Shown here one piece after another: positions 35,264 through 44,897 of a DNA stretch of 64,000 nt. Made by a program: the position numbers and the translations under genes. Source of the stretch: Dyadobacter sp. CY356 (GTDB taxonomy: Bacteria; Bacteroidota; Bacteroidia; Cytophagales; Spirosomataceae); the NCBI RefSeq assembly GCF_021440195.1, contig NZ_JAJTSZ010000003.1:248001-312000 (forward strand), in the 5' to 3' direction. Under the pieces are notes generated by a model. That model was not told where the DNA came from. It made no database searches and saw only the letters and a program-made list of their open reading frames with translations. Within the stretch, counting starts at the first letter, position 1. Every line of letters begins with the position of its first letter.

Positions 35264-36463
35264 ATGCTATTTGAGGATTTTTACCATTCTTTGGGCCGGA
35301 GAATTGAATCTCATCTTGCGTCCGAATATTGGCTTTGGAAACTTGTGGCTTTCTCTGTACTCGTTTCGCTATTTCTTGCTTTTCCTCCATATACACTACT
35401 TCTCGGGCATCTTAGCGAGCACGGAATGAAACTCGATGCGTGGGTTTTTATTCAAAATCAAAGTCATGATCTCTTTCATCCCAGGGATATGGATTATGAT
35501 GTGCGCCGCGAAAATATGATTTTTCGTTGGGTACTGCCCATCTTGTCTTTTCTTACAGGCCATAATATTATCATCATTGTTTTATTGCAATCCATTTTGG
35601 GTATCCTCTTTATTTACAAAGTGGCGCAGTGGATTTATGCTGTTTCAAATGACAAAATCACGACGAGTTTATTTGTTATTTCAATAGCCAATATTTTCGT
35701 TTGTACCTGGACATTTGCGGATATTTATGGCTATGGCGACGGTTTCGCGTTCTTTTTTTTACTTATTGCTTTACTGAACCGCAATCCTGTCATCATTTTT
35801 TCAGCATTACAGGTTGCTTTTTTTACAGACGAGCGGGCCGTTATTGCCGGAGGTTATTTATTGCTTTTTCATATGTTGATCAAGGCTTACGAGCTTAAAG
35901 ATTTTCGCTTTGTGACACTCCTGAAAAACATGTTTTTGGGTACTAATACCTGGGTCTGGTTAGCCTGGATATTTTATTTTGCCGTTCGCATTTATGTCAG
36001 AGGAAAGTATTTTCCCAATCACAGTTATTCTACCTTAGGTACGCCGGTTTTGTTTGCGGATGCACATCGTTATGGCCTGGGAAGCAGCTTATGGACGGCT
36101 TTTGAAGGTATGTGGCTGCTTATGGGCGGAGCAATCCTGGCCTTGTGGCTCACCAAAAGATTTAATTTATTATTGGTTTTAACCGTGGGTTTTGTAGTTT
36201 TAGTAGCCTCAGGTATTTATGTTCATGATATTGACCGCGCATTATCTTATGGATTTCCGTTTTTATTGATGGCCCTTTATGTGCTTTTTCAAACAGTTTC
36301 ATTAAGATCAATCAGGCTAATACTCTTTTTTACCGCAGTTGTTTGCGTAATTCATCCGATGGTTTATTACATGGGATATAATAGAATTTTGTGGATGGAG
36401 CCCTTTCCCGTCAGGGTTTTTATGTTACTGGATTACTGGATGGGATGGAGTTTTTTTAATTAA
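35264..36463 (+). CDS. Polytopic membrane protein, possibly glycan-related
   Basis: 399 residues with about ten hydrophobic helices (for example LVAFSVLVSLFLAFPPYTLL, IIIIVLLQSILGILFIYKVA, LLLVLTVGFVVLVASGIYV). Charged loop motifs between TM1 and TM2 (HPRDMDYDVRRENMIFRW) and in the middle (FTDERAV) recall GT-C-fold glycosyltransferases or EpsG-like proteins, but no firm family match can be made. It precedes the amino-sugar module at 36613 by 149 bases and may belong to the same glycan pathway. Confidence 0.6.
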   Translation: MLFEDFYHSLGRRIESHLASEYWLWKLVAFSVLVSLFLAFPPYTLLLGHLSEHGMKLDAWVFIQNQSHDLFHPRDMDYDVRRENMIFRWVLPILSFLTGHNIIIIVLLQSILGILFIYKVAQWIYAVSNDKITTSLFVISIANIFVCTWTFADIYGYGDGFAFFFLLIALLNRNPVIIFSALQVAFFTDERAVIAGGYLLLFHMLIKAYELKDFRFVTLLKNMFLGTNTWVWLAWIFYFAVRIYVRGKYFPNHSYSTLGTPVLFADAHRYGLGSSLWTAFEGMWLLMGGAILALWLTKRFNLLLVLTVGFVVLVASGIYVHDIDRALSYGFPFLLMALYVLFQTVSLRSIRLILFFTAVVCVIHPMVYYMGYNRILWMEPFPVRVFMLLDYWMGWSFFN

Positions 36464-36612
36464 AATTTATTCACTGGTACGATACACGATCAATCAGATA
36501 AAATAATATTATCTTAAAAGGTTAATGCGTTTTATTTTGGAACTTTGATTTTAACCTGGCTAAATCAGCACAGAATTCTTGATTTATATTTCTCAATATA
36601 ATTGACACATCT

Positions 36613-37002
36613 ATGCCTACATTATTACAACTTGACACATTTAATTCTGATTCCGGTAACCTGACTGTTTTTGAAAAGGTTATGCCAGGTACAATCAAAA
36701 GGGTATTTTATATCTATGGAGCTTCTGAAATGAGCCGGGGTGGGCACCGGCACCATACTGCCTGGAATGCTTTGATTTGTCTTCATGGCAGTTGCCACAT
36801 TTATAATAATGATGGAATTCTGGAAGAACATTATACCTTAAACAGCCCCACAACCTGCCTTATTTTAGAACCAAAAGATTGGCACGTAATGGATTCATTC
36901 TCAGAGGATGCCATTCTTTTAGTGTTGTCAAATGAATATTATGACCGGGCAGATTATATTGATGAGCCCTACTTAATGCATAAGCAGGAGCTGTCAGTAT
37001 GA
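36613..37002 (+). CDS. Sugar 3,4-ketoisomerase, FdtA/QdtA-type cupin
   Basis: 129 residues of the WxcM-like cupin family. The diagnostic motif is [20 protein letters not shown] (residues 37-56), with the histidines used as catalytic base and acid. These enzymes convert dTDP-4-keto-6-deoxy-glucose to the 3-keto isomer, which the next gene can aminate. The stop overlaps the next start as ATGA. The dTDP-glucose synthase and dehydratase (RmlA/RmlB) are not in the window. Confidence 0.88.
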   Translation: MPTLLQLDTFNSDSGNLTVFEKVMPGTIKRVFYIYGASEMSRGGHRHHTAWNALICLHGSCHIYNNDGILEEHYTLNSPTTCLILEPKDWHVMDSFSEDAILLVLSNEYYDRADYIDEPYLMHKQELSV

Positions 37003-38096
37003 TTCCTTTTCTGGATTTGAATGAGATTAATAAACCCTGTCTTGGAGCCATTGAAGAGGCTTCATTACGCGTTCTGCGCTCTGGATGGTATATTTTAGGT
37101 AAGGAGTTGCAGGCTTTTGAAAAGTCGTTTGCTGACTACTGTGATGCAGAATATTGTGTTGGTGTTGCAAATGGCCTTGATGCAATAGGTCTGATTTTGC
37201 GTGCTTATGATTTTCCGGAGGATAGTGAAATTATCGTCCCGGCCAATACGTATATAGCATCAGTGTTACCGGTTAGTTACTTAAATTTGATTCCCGTTTT
37301 GGTGGAGCCGGATCCTGTTACTATGTTGATTGATCCGGGCCAAATCGAGGCGCAGATCACCCCTCAAACCCGGGCAATTGTGTGCGTGGATCTTTATGGA
37401 AGGAGCTGTGAGATGGACGTTATCATGGATATTGCGAATAGAAATAATTTGAAAGTGGTAACGGATGCGGCGCAGGCTCACGGAGCATTTTACCAAAACA
37501 AAAAAGTGGGAAGTATAGCGCATGCCACGGCTTTCAGTTTTTACCCGACAAAAAATCTGGGTGCTCTTGGAGACGCCGGCGCGGTAACAACTTCGGATAC
37601 CGAACTGGCAGAGAAAATACAATATCTGAGAAATTACGGGTCTAAGGAAAGATATAAAAACGATTATCAGGGAGTTAATAGTCGTTTGGATGAAATTCAG
37701 GCTGCTATTTTGAATGTTAAATTACCTTTTCTTGATAGCGATAATGCCAGACGCCGTGAAATAGCCAGACGTTATCTTGCTGAAATTAAACCAGAGAATC
37801 TTGTTTTACCTCCTGCGGACCGAATATATGAAGACGCATGGCATTTATTTGTGATAAGACATACCAATAGAGCGGCTCTGGTTCATCATCTTGATAAGGC
37901 TGGCGTGCAAACCAATGTGCATTATCCATTACCGGTTCACAAGCAAAAAGCTTATGCAGACCTGAATCATTTGGAATTACCGATTACCGAAAAAATTCAT
38001 AATCAGGTTGTAAGCTTGCCATTAAATCCGGTTTTGACGGATCAGGAAGTTTCTCATATCATCAACGCAGTAAATTCGTTTGAAAATCCTCAATGA
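36999..38096 (+). CDS. DegT/DnrJ/EryC1 aminotransferase, FdtB-type
   Basis: 365 residues, fold I PLP enzyme. Start: [14 protein letters not shown]. The family blocks are [42 protein letters not shown] (PLP aspartate) and the Schiff-base lysine in [19 protein letters not shown] near residue 187. Next to an FdtA-like isomerase it probably makes a dTDP-3-amino-3,6-dideoxyhexose (for example Fuc3N or Qui3N) for a surface glycan. Four-base ATGA overlaps with both neighbours show a tight operon. Confidence 0.9.
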   Translation: MIPFLDLNEINKPCLGAIEEASLRVLRSGWYILGKELQAFEKSFADYCDAEYCVGVANGLDAIGLILRAYDFPEDSEIIVPANTYIASVLPVSYLNLIPVLVEPDPVTMLIDPGQIEAQITPQTRAIVCVDLYGRSCEMDVIMDIANRNNLKVVTDAAQAHGAFYQNKKVGSIAHATAFSFYPTKNLGALGDAGAVTTSDTELAEKIQYLRNYGSKERYKNDYQGVNSRLDEIQAAILNVKLPFLDSDNARRREIARRYLAEIKPENLVLPPADRIYEDAWHLFVIRHTNRAALVHHLDKAGVQTNVHYPLPVHKQKAYADLNHLELPITEKIHNQVVSLPLNPVLTDQEVSHIINAVNSFENPQ

Positions 38097-39013
38097 AACT
38101 ATCCGTTATCATACCGGTTTACAACAGCGAAGCATCAATTGAATCGCTGGTTATTAAATTACAACACGAACTAAAAGATATTTCATTTGAAATTGTCATG
38201 ATCAGTGATGGAAGTTCTGATGGTTCCAATAAAATTTGCACCCGGCTGTCGGCCCAATTCAGTAATGTAAGATTTATAGCCTTACGCCGGAACTATGGAG
38301 AATTCAATGCTGTCATGTGCGGATTGAACTGGGCCAAGGGAGAATTTTGTGTCATGGTGGATGACGATTTTCAAAATCCTCCGGATGAAATTATTAACCT
38401 TGTCAATGAAGCGGAAAAGGGAGATTATGATGTTGTTTACACCTATTATTCTAAAAAGGAACATGCCGTATATCGGAATCTTGGCAGTCGGCTGGTTAAC
38501 TGGATCACCAGTTATTCATTGAATAAACCAAAGAATTTGTACTTGTCAAGCTTTAAATTAATTCGAAAGGAGGTAGTAGAGGAAATAATTAAATACAAAG
38601 GGCCGTATCCTTATATTGACGGGCTGATTTTCAGGATCACTAAAAACATAGGAACGGTACAGGTTCATCATCAAAAACGCGAGGAAGGCACTTCAAACTA
38701 CACCTGGCGCAAGCTCATATCACTGTTTTTAAACATTTTATTCTGCTATTCCTCGCTCCCCATCCGCCTTTTTATGCCGATTGGCCTGGCTTTATTCGGA
38801 CTTGGTTTTTTCTTTCTTCTGTTTTTATCGGGTCAATGGATTATTGGCCCGGATCCAAAAGGCTGGCAGGTGGTTACAGCGGCGGTCTTATTTATCGGCG
38901 GAATTCAGTGTACACTATTAAGCGTTTTGGGAGAATATATCGGTAAAAGTTTTATGGCGCAAAGTGGTCAGCCGCAGTATGTTATTAAATACAATAGCGA
39001 AAATATTCTATGA
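38093..39013 (+). CDS. GT2 glycosyltransferase with C-terminal membrane helices (polyprenyl-phosphate sugar type)
   Basis: 306 residues. GT-A core: [20 protein letters not shown], then SDGSSDGS, and the metal-binding [12 protein letters not shown] (DxD near residue 88). Two C-terminal transmembrane helices ([20 protein letters not shown] and [20 protein letters not shown]) are as in GtrB/ArnC/DPM1-like enzymes that load a sugar onto undecaprenyl phosphate. It may transfer the amino-sugar made by the two preceding genes. ATGA overlaps on both sides. Confidence 0.9.
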   Translation: MKLSVIIPVYNSEASIESLVIKLQHELKDISFEIVMISDGSSDGSNKICTRLSAQFSNVRFIALRRNYGEFNAVMCGLNWAKGEFCVMVDDDFQNPPDEIINLVNEAEKGDYDVVYTYYSKKEHAVYRNLGSRLVNWITSYSLNKPKNLYLSSFKLIRKEVVEEIIKYKGPYPYIDGLIFRITKNIGTVQVHHQKREEGTSNYTWRKLISLFLNILFCYSSLPIRLFMPIGLALFGLGFFFLLFLSGQWIIGPDPKGWQVVTAAVLFIGGIQCTLLSVLGEYIGKSFMAQSGQPQYVIKYNSENIL

Positions 39014-39768
39014 TTGATAACCGGGCTGAATATCAGCGGATGTTCGAGGTTGAACAAAAACTTTGGTGGTACCAGGTTCTTCATGGAAGGGTTTTATACC
39101 AAATTAAGAAACGCTTTAAAAGCGATAAAAACATCAGGATTCTGGATGCGGCTTGTGGGACGGGCGGACTTCTTTCTTTTTTTGAAACTAATGGTTACCT
39201 TAATTTAACAGGATTTGACTATTCACAACATGCAATCGATTTTTCAAAAGAAAGAAATCTGGATGTAAGTTTTGGTGATTTGAAGAATGTTAATTCTTTT
39301 AAAGAAGGTGAGACTTTTGATGTCATATGTTGTAACGATGCGCTTTACTTTCTAAGTGATACAGAGATTATCAACGCATTAAAGTCGTTTAAGAAACGGC
39401 TGAACGCGAATGGTTTGATTTTAATCAATATTCATGCGCATGAAGCTTTTTCTGGAACGCACGATGTCGCAGTAGGAAGTTCAAGACGTTTTGTATTGAA
39501 AGATTTTGCTGCTTATACCAAGGCTGCGGATTTAAAAATTGACAATCATACATACTGGCCGTTTTTTCTTTCACTACCCATTTGGCTGGTCAGAAAATGG
39601 CAGCGGTATCAGATGCGTTCCGGGAAAATAAAAAAGGATGAGTTACATTCTGATGTTAGTTATCCCGGAGATTTTATCAACGGGATTCTGAAGACAATTA
39701 CAGATATGGAAAGTGTCTTTCTGCCAACAGCGCCTTATGGAAGTTCTTTGTTTATGGTCTTAAAATAA
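39010..39768 (+). CDS. SAM-dependent methyltransferase (class I)
   Basis: 252 residues. Motif I is IRILDAACGTGGLLSFFETN (residues 38-57), followed by LTGFDYSQHAIDFSK (acidic SAM-ribose site) and TFDVICCNDALYFLSD (motif IV region). No membrane segment. As the last gene of the ATGA-coupled sugar module it probably methylates the amino-sugar or glycan, N- or O-; this is inferred from context. The convergent symporter gene ends 12 bases beyond. Confidence 0.85.
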   Translation: MIDNRAEYQRMFEVEQKLWWYQVLHGRVLYQIKKRFKSDKNIRILDAACGTGGLLSFFETNGYLNLTGFDYSQHAIDFSKERNLDVSFGDLKNVNSFKEGETFDVICCNDALYFLSDTEIINALKSFKKRLNANGLILINIHAHEAFSGTHDVAVGSSRRFVLKDFAAYTKAADLKIDNHTYWPFFLSLPIWLVRKWQRYQMRSGKIKKDELHSDVSYPGDFINGILKTITDMESVFLPTAPYGSSLFMVLK

Positions 39769-39779
39769 CATCTGATAGA

Positions 39780-41177
39780 TCATTCGGCTGAACTTATCAA
39801 AGTATTATTTTTAAAGACTTTCCCAAAATATATCCCGAAAACCATTGCCAGACCGCTTGCCAGCAGACCATAGAGAATCGGCGGGTATTCTGTTTCCATC
39901 CACACACACAACATCCAGATTGTTAATCCTGCTATCATCGATAAAATGCAGCCCGGCTGGTTAGCCCGTTTCCAGTATATACCGGCGGTTAATGGTATGA
40001 AAAGCGAAACGAGGCTGAAAGCAGAAGACTCGGCTACAAGGTCAAAAATACTCTCACGTGTGGCCGCCATGAATATGCATATACAAGTAATGACTACGAT
40101 CCCGGTTCGGATAGTAAGTAATAACTGTTTGTCCGTAATTTCAGGGCGAAAAAATTTGATCACGTTTTCTCCCAAAATAGCTGCGGGGGCCATAATGGCA
40201 CTGCTCGTCGTACTTAAAATGGCTGAAACCAACGCGCCGAAGAAAAGGATTTGCAGAGGCAAACCGGTATGAAGTAAAACCATATTAGGGATAATCATCT
40301 GGCGATCGTTCCCTAATTCCGGATACAGATGATGTCCGCAAAGTCCGATAAACAAGGGGAGCAAAGCAACAGTCAGATACATAAATGATGATAGTAGCGT
40401 TGCTCTTACAGAAACCTTTGCAGATTTGGCGGACATTACTCTTTGAAAGACATCCTGCTGAGGAATTGATCCCAGCCCAATCGTAATCCAGGCGGCAAAA
40501 TATTCGAGAGAATCCTTGAAAGTAAATTGTGGGTAAACCCTGAAAAAATCTTTTGGTGCGGCATTTAAAAGTGGCTCAAAACCACCAACTTTCAGGTATA
40601 AAACGATAGCGACGATCAGCAAACCACCAATGATCATAATGGTCTGTAAAAAGTCGGTGACGGAAATAGACCACATGCCTCCCCAGATGGTATATAAAAT
40701 CACTACGAAAGAACTTAGTAAGATACATTCAGTTAGTGACCAGCCTAAAATAACTTTCAAAACAATGCCCATTGCGAGTAATTGTGCAGCGATCCAGCTG
40801 AAATAGGATGGGATGATCATTAATGCAGAAAGCAATTCTGCCGGTCGGCCGTATCGTATTTTAAAGAAATCGCAAAATGTGATGATATTCATTTTGTAAA
40901 ATTTTCTGGCAAAGAACAGTCCCACCAGAAACAAACAAAGTGCCGCTCCAAACGGATCTTCAATGACACCTAACACGCCATGCTCGATAAATTCTGCCGG
41001 AGCGCCCATGATGGTTTCCGAACCAAACCAGGTTGCAAAAGTTACCGATGCCGCTAAAAAAAGAGGTAAACGCCTGCCTGCCAGTACGAAGTCTGCTGTG
41101 GTATTTACTCTGCGGGAAGCCCACAAGCCGATTCCAAGATTAAGTAATAAGTAAGCGATAATGGCAAATGCAAGCAT
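39780..41177 (-). CDS. Sodium:solute symporter (SSS family)
   Basis: 465 residues with about 13 transmembrane helices. The family blocks ADFVLAGRRLPLFLAASVTF, ATWFGSETIMGAPAEF and GLGSIPQQDVFQRVMSAKSA (the conserved QRYLSAKS-like loop) are present. SSS proteins import sugars, amino acids or ions with sodium. It is divergent from an alpha-L-fucosidase gene, suggesting but not proving a role in fucose or fucoside uptake. Confidence 0.9.
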   Translation of the reverse strand: MLAFAIIAYLLLNLGIGLWASRRVNTTADFVLAGRRLPLFLAASVTFATWFGSETIMGAPAEFIEHGVLGVIEDPFGAALCLFLVGLFFARKFYKMNIITFCDFFKIRYGRPAELLSALMIIPSYFSWIAAQLLAMGIVLKVILGWSLTECILLSSFVVILYTIWGGMWSISVTDFLQTIMIIGGLLIVAIVLYLKVGGFEPLLNAAPKDFFRVYPQFTFKDSLEYFAAWITIGLGSIPQQDVFQRVMSAKSAKVSVRATLLSSFMYLTVALLPLFIGLCGHHLYPELGNDRQMIIPNMVLLHTGLPLQILFFGALVSAILSTTSSAIMAPAAILGENVIKFFRPEITDKQLLLTIRTGIVVITCICIFMAATRESIFDLVAESSAFSLVSLFIPLTAGIYWKRANQPGCILSMIAGLTIWMLCVWMETEYPPILYGLLASGLAMVFGIYFGKVFKNNTLISSAE

Positions 41178-41327
41178 ATCAAAAGGTGTAGTAAGGAGGA
41201 AGGTGCAATTTTACAAACAAATTTGCAAATGCTCTATTTTGCCATAGTATATAAACAAAAAACAAAAAGGTTAGAGTATTTTATATGGCTTTATGCATCC
41301 TTTACTTATATCCAGAATTTTAATCAA

Positions 41328-42683
41328 ATGATCAGACGAATTTTTTTTCTTGCATTATTTTGCAGTTTTTCCCTTTTTGCTCAATCACAGCAGCAGATTG
41401 TCAACAATCCTGAACGTGTAAAATGGTTTCAGGATCTGGGTTTTGGTATGTTCATTCACTGGAATGTTGACGTTTCATTAGGTGCCGTTATCAGTCATTC
41501 TCTTGCCGGAGCTTCTGATGAATATGTAGATCGATATATGAAAGAACTGCCCGCTTTTTTCAATCCAAAGAAATTTGATCCGGATGAATGGGCGACTTTG
41601 GCACGGCTGGCAGGTATGAAATATGTCGTTTTCACAACCAAACATCATTCCGGATTTTGCATGTTTGATACAAAGTCAACAACATTCAATGTCATGAATA
41701 CGCCTTTCAAACGAGATGTAACCAAGGAAATTATCGAAGCATTTCGCAAGCAGGGAATTGCAATCGGAATTTACTTTTCTCCGGAAGATTTTCTGTTTTT
41801 TCATCAAAACAATATTCCATTGGGAAGACTTCAAAATGAGAAACAATTCCCGATGAATAATCCTAAGCTGATGGAATATGACAAACAGCAGGTGAAAGAG
41901 CTGCTGACAAATTATGGAAAAATTGATATCATGTTTTTTGACGGTCCGGGAGACGGACTTCGTGAATATGCATGGAGTATCAATCCCGATCTGGTTATTA
42001 CGAGGGACGCTATGAACACGCCTGAACAAAATATTCCTGACAAGGCATCACCGCGTCCATGGGAAGCCTGTTATACGATGGGGACGGATTGGCAATATAA
42101 GCCTACAAACGATCCGCAAAAATCGGGAACCGAGATCATCAACATGTTAATAGAAATCCGGGCCAAGGGTGGAAATTTTCTTCTGAATGTTGGCCCGAAA
42201 CCCAATGGTGAAATTCAGATTGAGCAGGAAAGTCTGCTAAGGGAAATTGCCCTCTGGAATTTTGCAAACCGCGAATCGATTTATGCAGTGAAACCATTAC
42301 CCGTGATCCATGATAAAAATATCTGGTTCACACAGTCCAACGATGGTAAATATATTTATGCTTTTGTTACGCGAAGTTCTCCTGATGAGTGGAAATATGG
42401 TGAGCGAAAGGATTTTCTTTTACCAATGATCGAAGGAAATGCTAAAACCAAAGTCAGTATTCTGGGATATAAAAGTGAATTGGTAGAATACGTGAATAAT
42501 TTCGATGCATCGGTGAAAGTTGCGGCAACGCCAATAGGCTTGGGAATAAGTGCGGTGAACGGACAGCGTTTTTACACCAATCGCAGATGGCCTAATGCCG
42601 TGGTAATGAAAATTGAGAATGCGAAATTTAAAGCACCGGTTGAAGTGAAAACATCTAAATCTGGAATTGACGGGGCGAAGTGA
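41328..42683 (+). CDS. Alpha-L-fucosidase (GH29), secreted
   Basis: 451 residues from the ATG at 41328, chosen over 41223 because MIRRIFFLALFCSFSLFAQS is a signal peptide. GH29 blocks: GFGMFIHWNVDVSLGA (near 38-53; most members read FIHWG), YVVFTTKHHSGFCMFDTKST (99-118) and KIDIMFFDGPGD, with candidate nucleophile D205. TRDAMNTPEQNIPDKASPRP and GGNFLLNVGPKPNGEI are typical of the C-terminal end of the barrel. It would release L-fucose from glycans in the periplasm. Divergent from a sodium symporter at 41177. Confidence 0.92.
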   Translation: MIRRIFFLALFCSFSLFAQSQQQIVNNPERVKWFQDLGFGMFIHWNVDVSLGAVISHSLAGASDEYVDRYMKELPAFFNPKKFDPDEWATLARLAGMKYVVFTTKHHSGFCMFDTKSTTFNVMNTPFKRDVTKEIIEAFRKQGIAIGIYFSPEDFLFFHQNNIPLGRLQNEKQFPMNNPKLMEYDKQQVKELLTNYGKIDIMFFDGPGDGLREYAWSINPDLVITRDAMNTPEQNIPDKASPRPWEACYTMGTDWQYKPTNDPQKSGTEIINMLIEIRAKGGNFLLNVGPKPNGEIQIEQESLLREIALWNFANRESIYAVKPLPVIHDKNIWFTQSNDGKYIYAFVTRSSPDEWKYGERKDFLLPMIEGNAKTKVSILGYKSELVEYVNNFDASVKVAATPIGLGISAVNGQRFYTNRRWPNAVVMKIENAKFKAPVEVKTSKSGIDGAK

Positions 42684-42700
42684 TTTAAAAAACCGTAAAA

Positions 42701-42737
42701 CAAAAGAAGCCGGAAATTGATTTCCCGGCTTCTTTTG
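42701..42737. terminator. Bidirectional terminator
   Basis: CAAAAGAAGCCGG and CCGGCTTCTTTTG pair perfectly over 13 bp with an 11-base loop and T-runs on both strands, between the convergent fucosidase and small lipoprotein genes. Confidence 0.88.
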
Positions 42738-42751
42738 TTGATAACTATCAA

Positions 42752-43051
42752 TTAACGTGGACCATGTCCACGGTCGTTATGGCCATAACGGTTACCTCTC
42801 TGTCTGTTGTAACTGCGGTAGCTATGTCTGTCGTAGTTTCTTCTGGACCGGTAATTATTTCTATAAATTGGTCGTGGCGGTGGCGTAGGTCTTACTACCA
42901 CAACAGGCCCCGGTGCTCTGTATCCATAACCGCCGCCATATCCGTATCCATTGTCATAGTATGGAGCGCGGGAATGATAAACGCAGGATGATACGCTCAT
43001 AGCCGCGATAAGTATTCCTATATATAAACTGGCAATTCTGATCTTTTTCAT
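42752..43051 (-). CDS. Small Gly/Tyr/Arg-rich lipoprotein
   Basis: 99 residues from the ATG at 43051 (a longer frame starts at 43096), giving MKKIRIASLYIGILIAAMSV and the lipobox SVSSC. The mature part is low-complexity: YGYGGGYGYRAPGP, then VVVVRPTPPPRP and a basic tail rich in R, N, Y and H. Such proteins are common in Bacteroidota and have no assigned role. The poly-basic tail might bind nucleic acid or acidic glycans; that is speculation. Confidence 0.75.
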   Translation of the reverse strand: MKKIRIASLYIGILIAAMSVSSCVYHSRAPYYDNGYGYGGGYGYRAPGPVVVVRPTPPPRPIYRNNYRSRRNYDRHSYRSYNRQRGNRYGHNDRGHGPR

Positions 43052-43140
43052 GGTTCGTTTGTTTAATGTTGTCAAACTGTAACGATCATATAACAATAAA
43101 TAATATGGAATAGTTACAATGCATCAGATACATGAAAAAA

Positions 43141-43252
43141 GTTATCAACAGTTGTTGACAACTAGAAAAGCCTTCTATTGGTCAAATCAGGCACTCATTA
43201 ACATAATATCCACAAGTTATCCACATGTATGTTGTGGATAACTTGTGGATAT
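43141..43252. other. Cluster of DnaA-box-like sites in two nested palindromes
   Basis: A perfect 20-bp inverted repeat (ATATCCACAAGTTATCCACA at 43206-43225, its complement at 43233-43252, 7-base spacer) carries two exact DnaA boxes TTATCCACA (43217 plus strand, 43233 minus strand) and two ATATCCACA variants. Sixty bases upstream a second near-palindrome GTTATCAACA GT TGTTGACAAC (43141-43162) carries TTATCAACA and TTGTCAACA. The flank 43081-43140 is AT-rich. It may bind DnaA. A T-run (CTTTTTT) follows on the plus strand, so a terminator reading is possible but no rightward gene precedes it. Confidence 0.65.
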
Positions 43253-43270
43253 CTTTTTTGTGAATATTTG

Positions 43271-43570
43271 TTAAGCTTCTACGTCGTAGATTAAAACCTT
43301 CTCCCAAAGATGTGCGTAATCTTCAACAAACTTTTTATGCAACGGGTGAACCTGATAGATATCATGTCCGGCTTCATCATCAAAAATTAAAATTTCAGCG
43401 AAATCATAACTTGCATCGATTACAGGTCTGCGGGTTGAAGCTGGCGTTCCGATATAAACCGACTTGATTGACTCGATCGCTTCCAACGATTTAATGCCTT
43501 CGTGCAGTGTTTTACGCGCTTCTTCGTTCTCTTTATCTTTAAGCCAAAAAAATACATTATGAACAAACAT
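43271..43570 (-). CDS. Dabb (stress-responsive A/B barrel) family protein
   Basis: 99 residues, a single ferredoxin-like dimeric alpha/beta barrel domain. MFVHNVFFWLKDKENEEARK and the central PVIDASYDFAEILIFDDEAG followed by YQVHPLHKKFVEDYAHLWEK are the Dabb pattern. The biochemical role of most members is unknown. The histidine kinase gene upstream ends 29 bases before its start, so the two may be co-transcribed. Confidence 0.9.
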   Translation of the reverse strand: MFVHNVFFWLKDKENEEARKTLHEGIKSLEAIESIKSVYIGTPASTRRPVIDASYDFAEILIFDDEAGHDIYQVHPLHKKFVEDYAHLWEKVLIYDVEA

Positions 43571-43599
43571 GAGAAAAAATTTATGGGTTGGTAAATAAA

Positions 43600-44691
43600 T
43601 TAAGAATTCGTCTGTGTAATAAAGGATTCCTCGTGATCGGCGTGAGTCGTATTTTGATAAACTTTTTCAAGTTTGAATGTAAAGGTTGTGCCTTTATCCG
43701 GTTTTGACATCACAGCAATTTTGGTATCGTGCGCATTGATAATATGTTTCACGATCGCCAGACCCAGACCTGTGCCGCCGCGGTCTTTGGATCTGCTTTT
43801 ATCCACACGATAAAATCTCTCAAATATACGGGTTAAGTGTTCCGGTGGTATACCCGGACCATTATCACGGACAGAAATTTCTACGAATTTTTTACCGCTA
43901 TTAAAATGTACAATTACTTTTCCTCCTTCATTTCCATATTTAATTGCATTTTCAATCAGGTTTAACATGACCTGCTCAATCCTGTCAAGATCTGCTTTTA
44001 CCCAGACTTCTGCAATGTCATCAGGTTTTACTTTGAGGACAATATTCCGGTCCTCTGCAATATTTTCTAATCGTCCGAAGATATTCAGACTGAGCTGGTG
44101 CATGTCCACGGGCGCTATATTCATCTTGATATCACCAGTTTCCATTTGAGAAAGAACGAGAAGATCTTTCACCAGTACGTCCAGACTGTCCAGATTTTTA
44201 GCAGCTTTTTTCAAAAAACGCTCACGGACATTTTCATCTTCCATAGCGCCATCTAAAAGTGTATGTATAAATCCCTGCGCAGCAAAAATGGGTGTTTTGA
44301 ATTCGTGAGAAACATCCGCCAGAAATTCACGACGGAATAATTCAAGTTTTTTCAGTTCATCAATTTCCTTTTGTTTTTTAGAAACATAAACAAAAATTTC
44401 ATCGTTAAGCGTTTTCAGAGGATTCAGTTCCTGTATCAGCTTTTTACGCGGAACCATATTAAAATCCTTCATTTTAAGCTTGTGAATTGTACGGTACATT
44501 TTGTTTACTTCCCTGAAAACAATAATATCAATCGTATAAAGAATCAGGAAAAAGGAAGTTATGAAGCAGGCCGTGGCGACTACAAAAAGCATACTTTTAT
44601 TGACACCATCCACAAAGGCTAAAAAAGTTGAAGTGATGAGGGAAATGATAAAGGCCAGTATCAGGGCAATGAAGCGAGGACTCAGCGACAT
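43600..44691 (-). CDS. Sensor histidine kinase, PhoR-like
   Basis: 363 residues. Two N-terminal transmembrane helices (FIALILAFIISLITSTFLAF, MLFVVATACFITSFFLILYT) with almost no periplasmic loop, then a linker, HisKA with phospho-acceptor H129 in EFLADVSHEFKTPIFAAQGF, and an ATPase domain with N box LNLIENAIKYGN, G1 RDNGPGIPPE and G2 RGGTGLGLAIVKHI. No response regulator gene adjoins it, so its partner is elsewhere or upstream regulation is shared. The short sensor suggests detection of a membrane or interacting-protein signal. Confidence 0.92.
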   Translation of the reverse strand: MSLSPRFIALILAFIISLITSTFLAFVDGVNKSMLFVVATACFITSFFLILYTIDIIVFREVNKMYRTIHKLKMKDFNMVPRKKLIQELNPLKTLNDEIFVYVSKKQKEIDELKKLELFRREFLADVSHEFKTPIFAAQGFIHTLLDGAMEDENVRERFLKKAAKNLDSLDVLVKDLLVLSQMETGDIKMNIAPVDMHQLSLNIFGRLENIAEDRNIVLKVKPDDIAEVWVKADLDRIEQVMLNLIENAIKYGNEGGKVIVHFNSGKKFVEISVRDNGPGIPPEHLTRIFERFYRVDKSRSKDRGGTGLGLAIVKHIINAHDTKIAVMSKPDKGTTFTFKLEKVYQNTTHADHEESFITQTNS

Positions 44692-44897
44692 AAGTGAATT
44701 TAACGTTCAGTCTGCAAGTTGTTGCAGTAATGTTGTTCGAATAAAAAGATAAAGTTAACATTCTGAAAGGAATGAATCTCGATTTACCGGTAAGAACGTG
44801 GTTTAATAATATTTAGATAATATGCAATTTCAAAAATGGATTATTTATAGCTTAAAATTTTAAGCTTTTCGAGAAGGCTGGCGTATTTTGAGCCTTT

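Noticed and set aside
43206..43252. Plain intrinsic terminator
   Set aside because: The palindrome and T-run fit one on the plus strand, but no rightward gene precedes it, and the arms are exact DnaA boxes.
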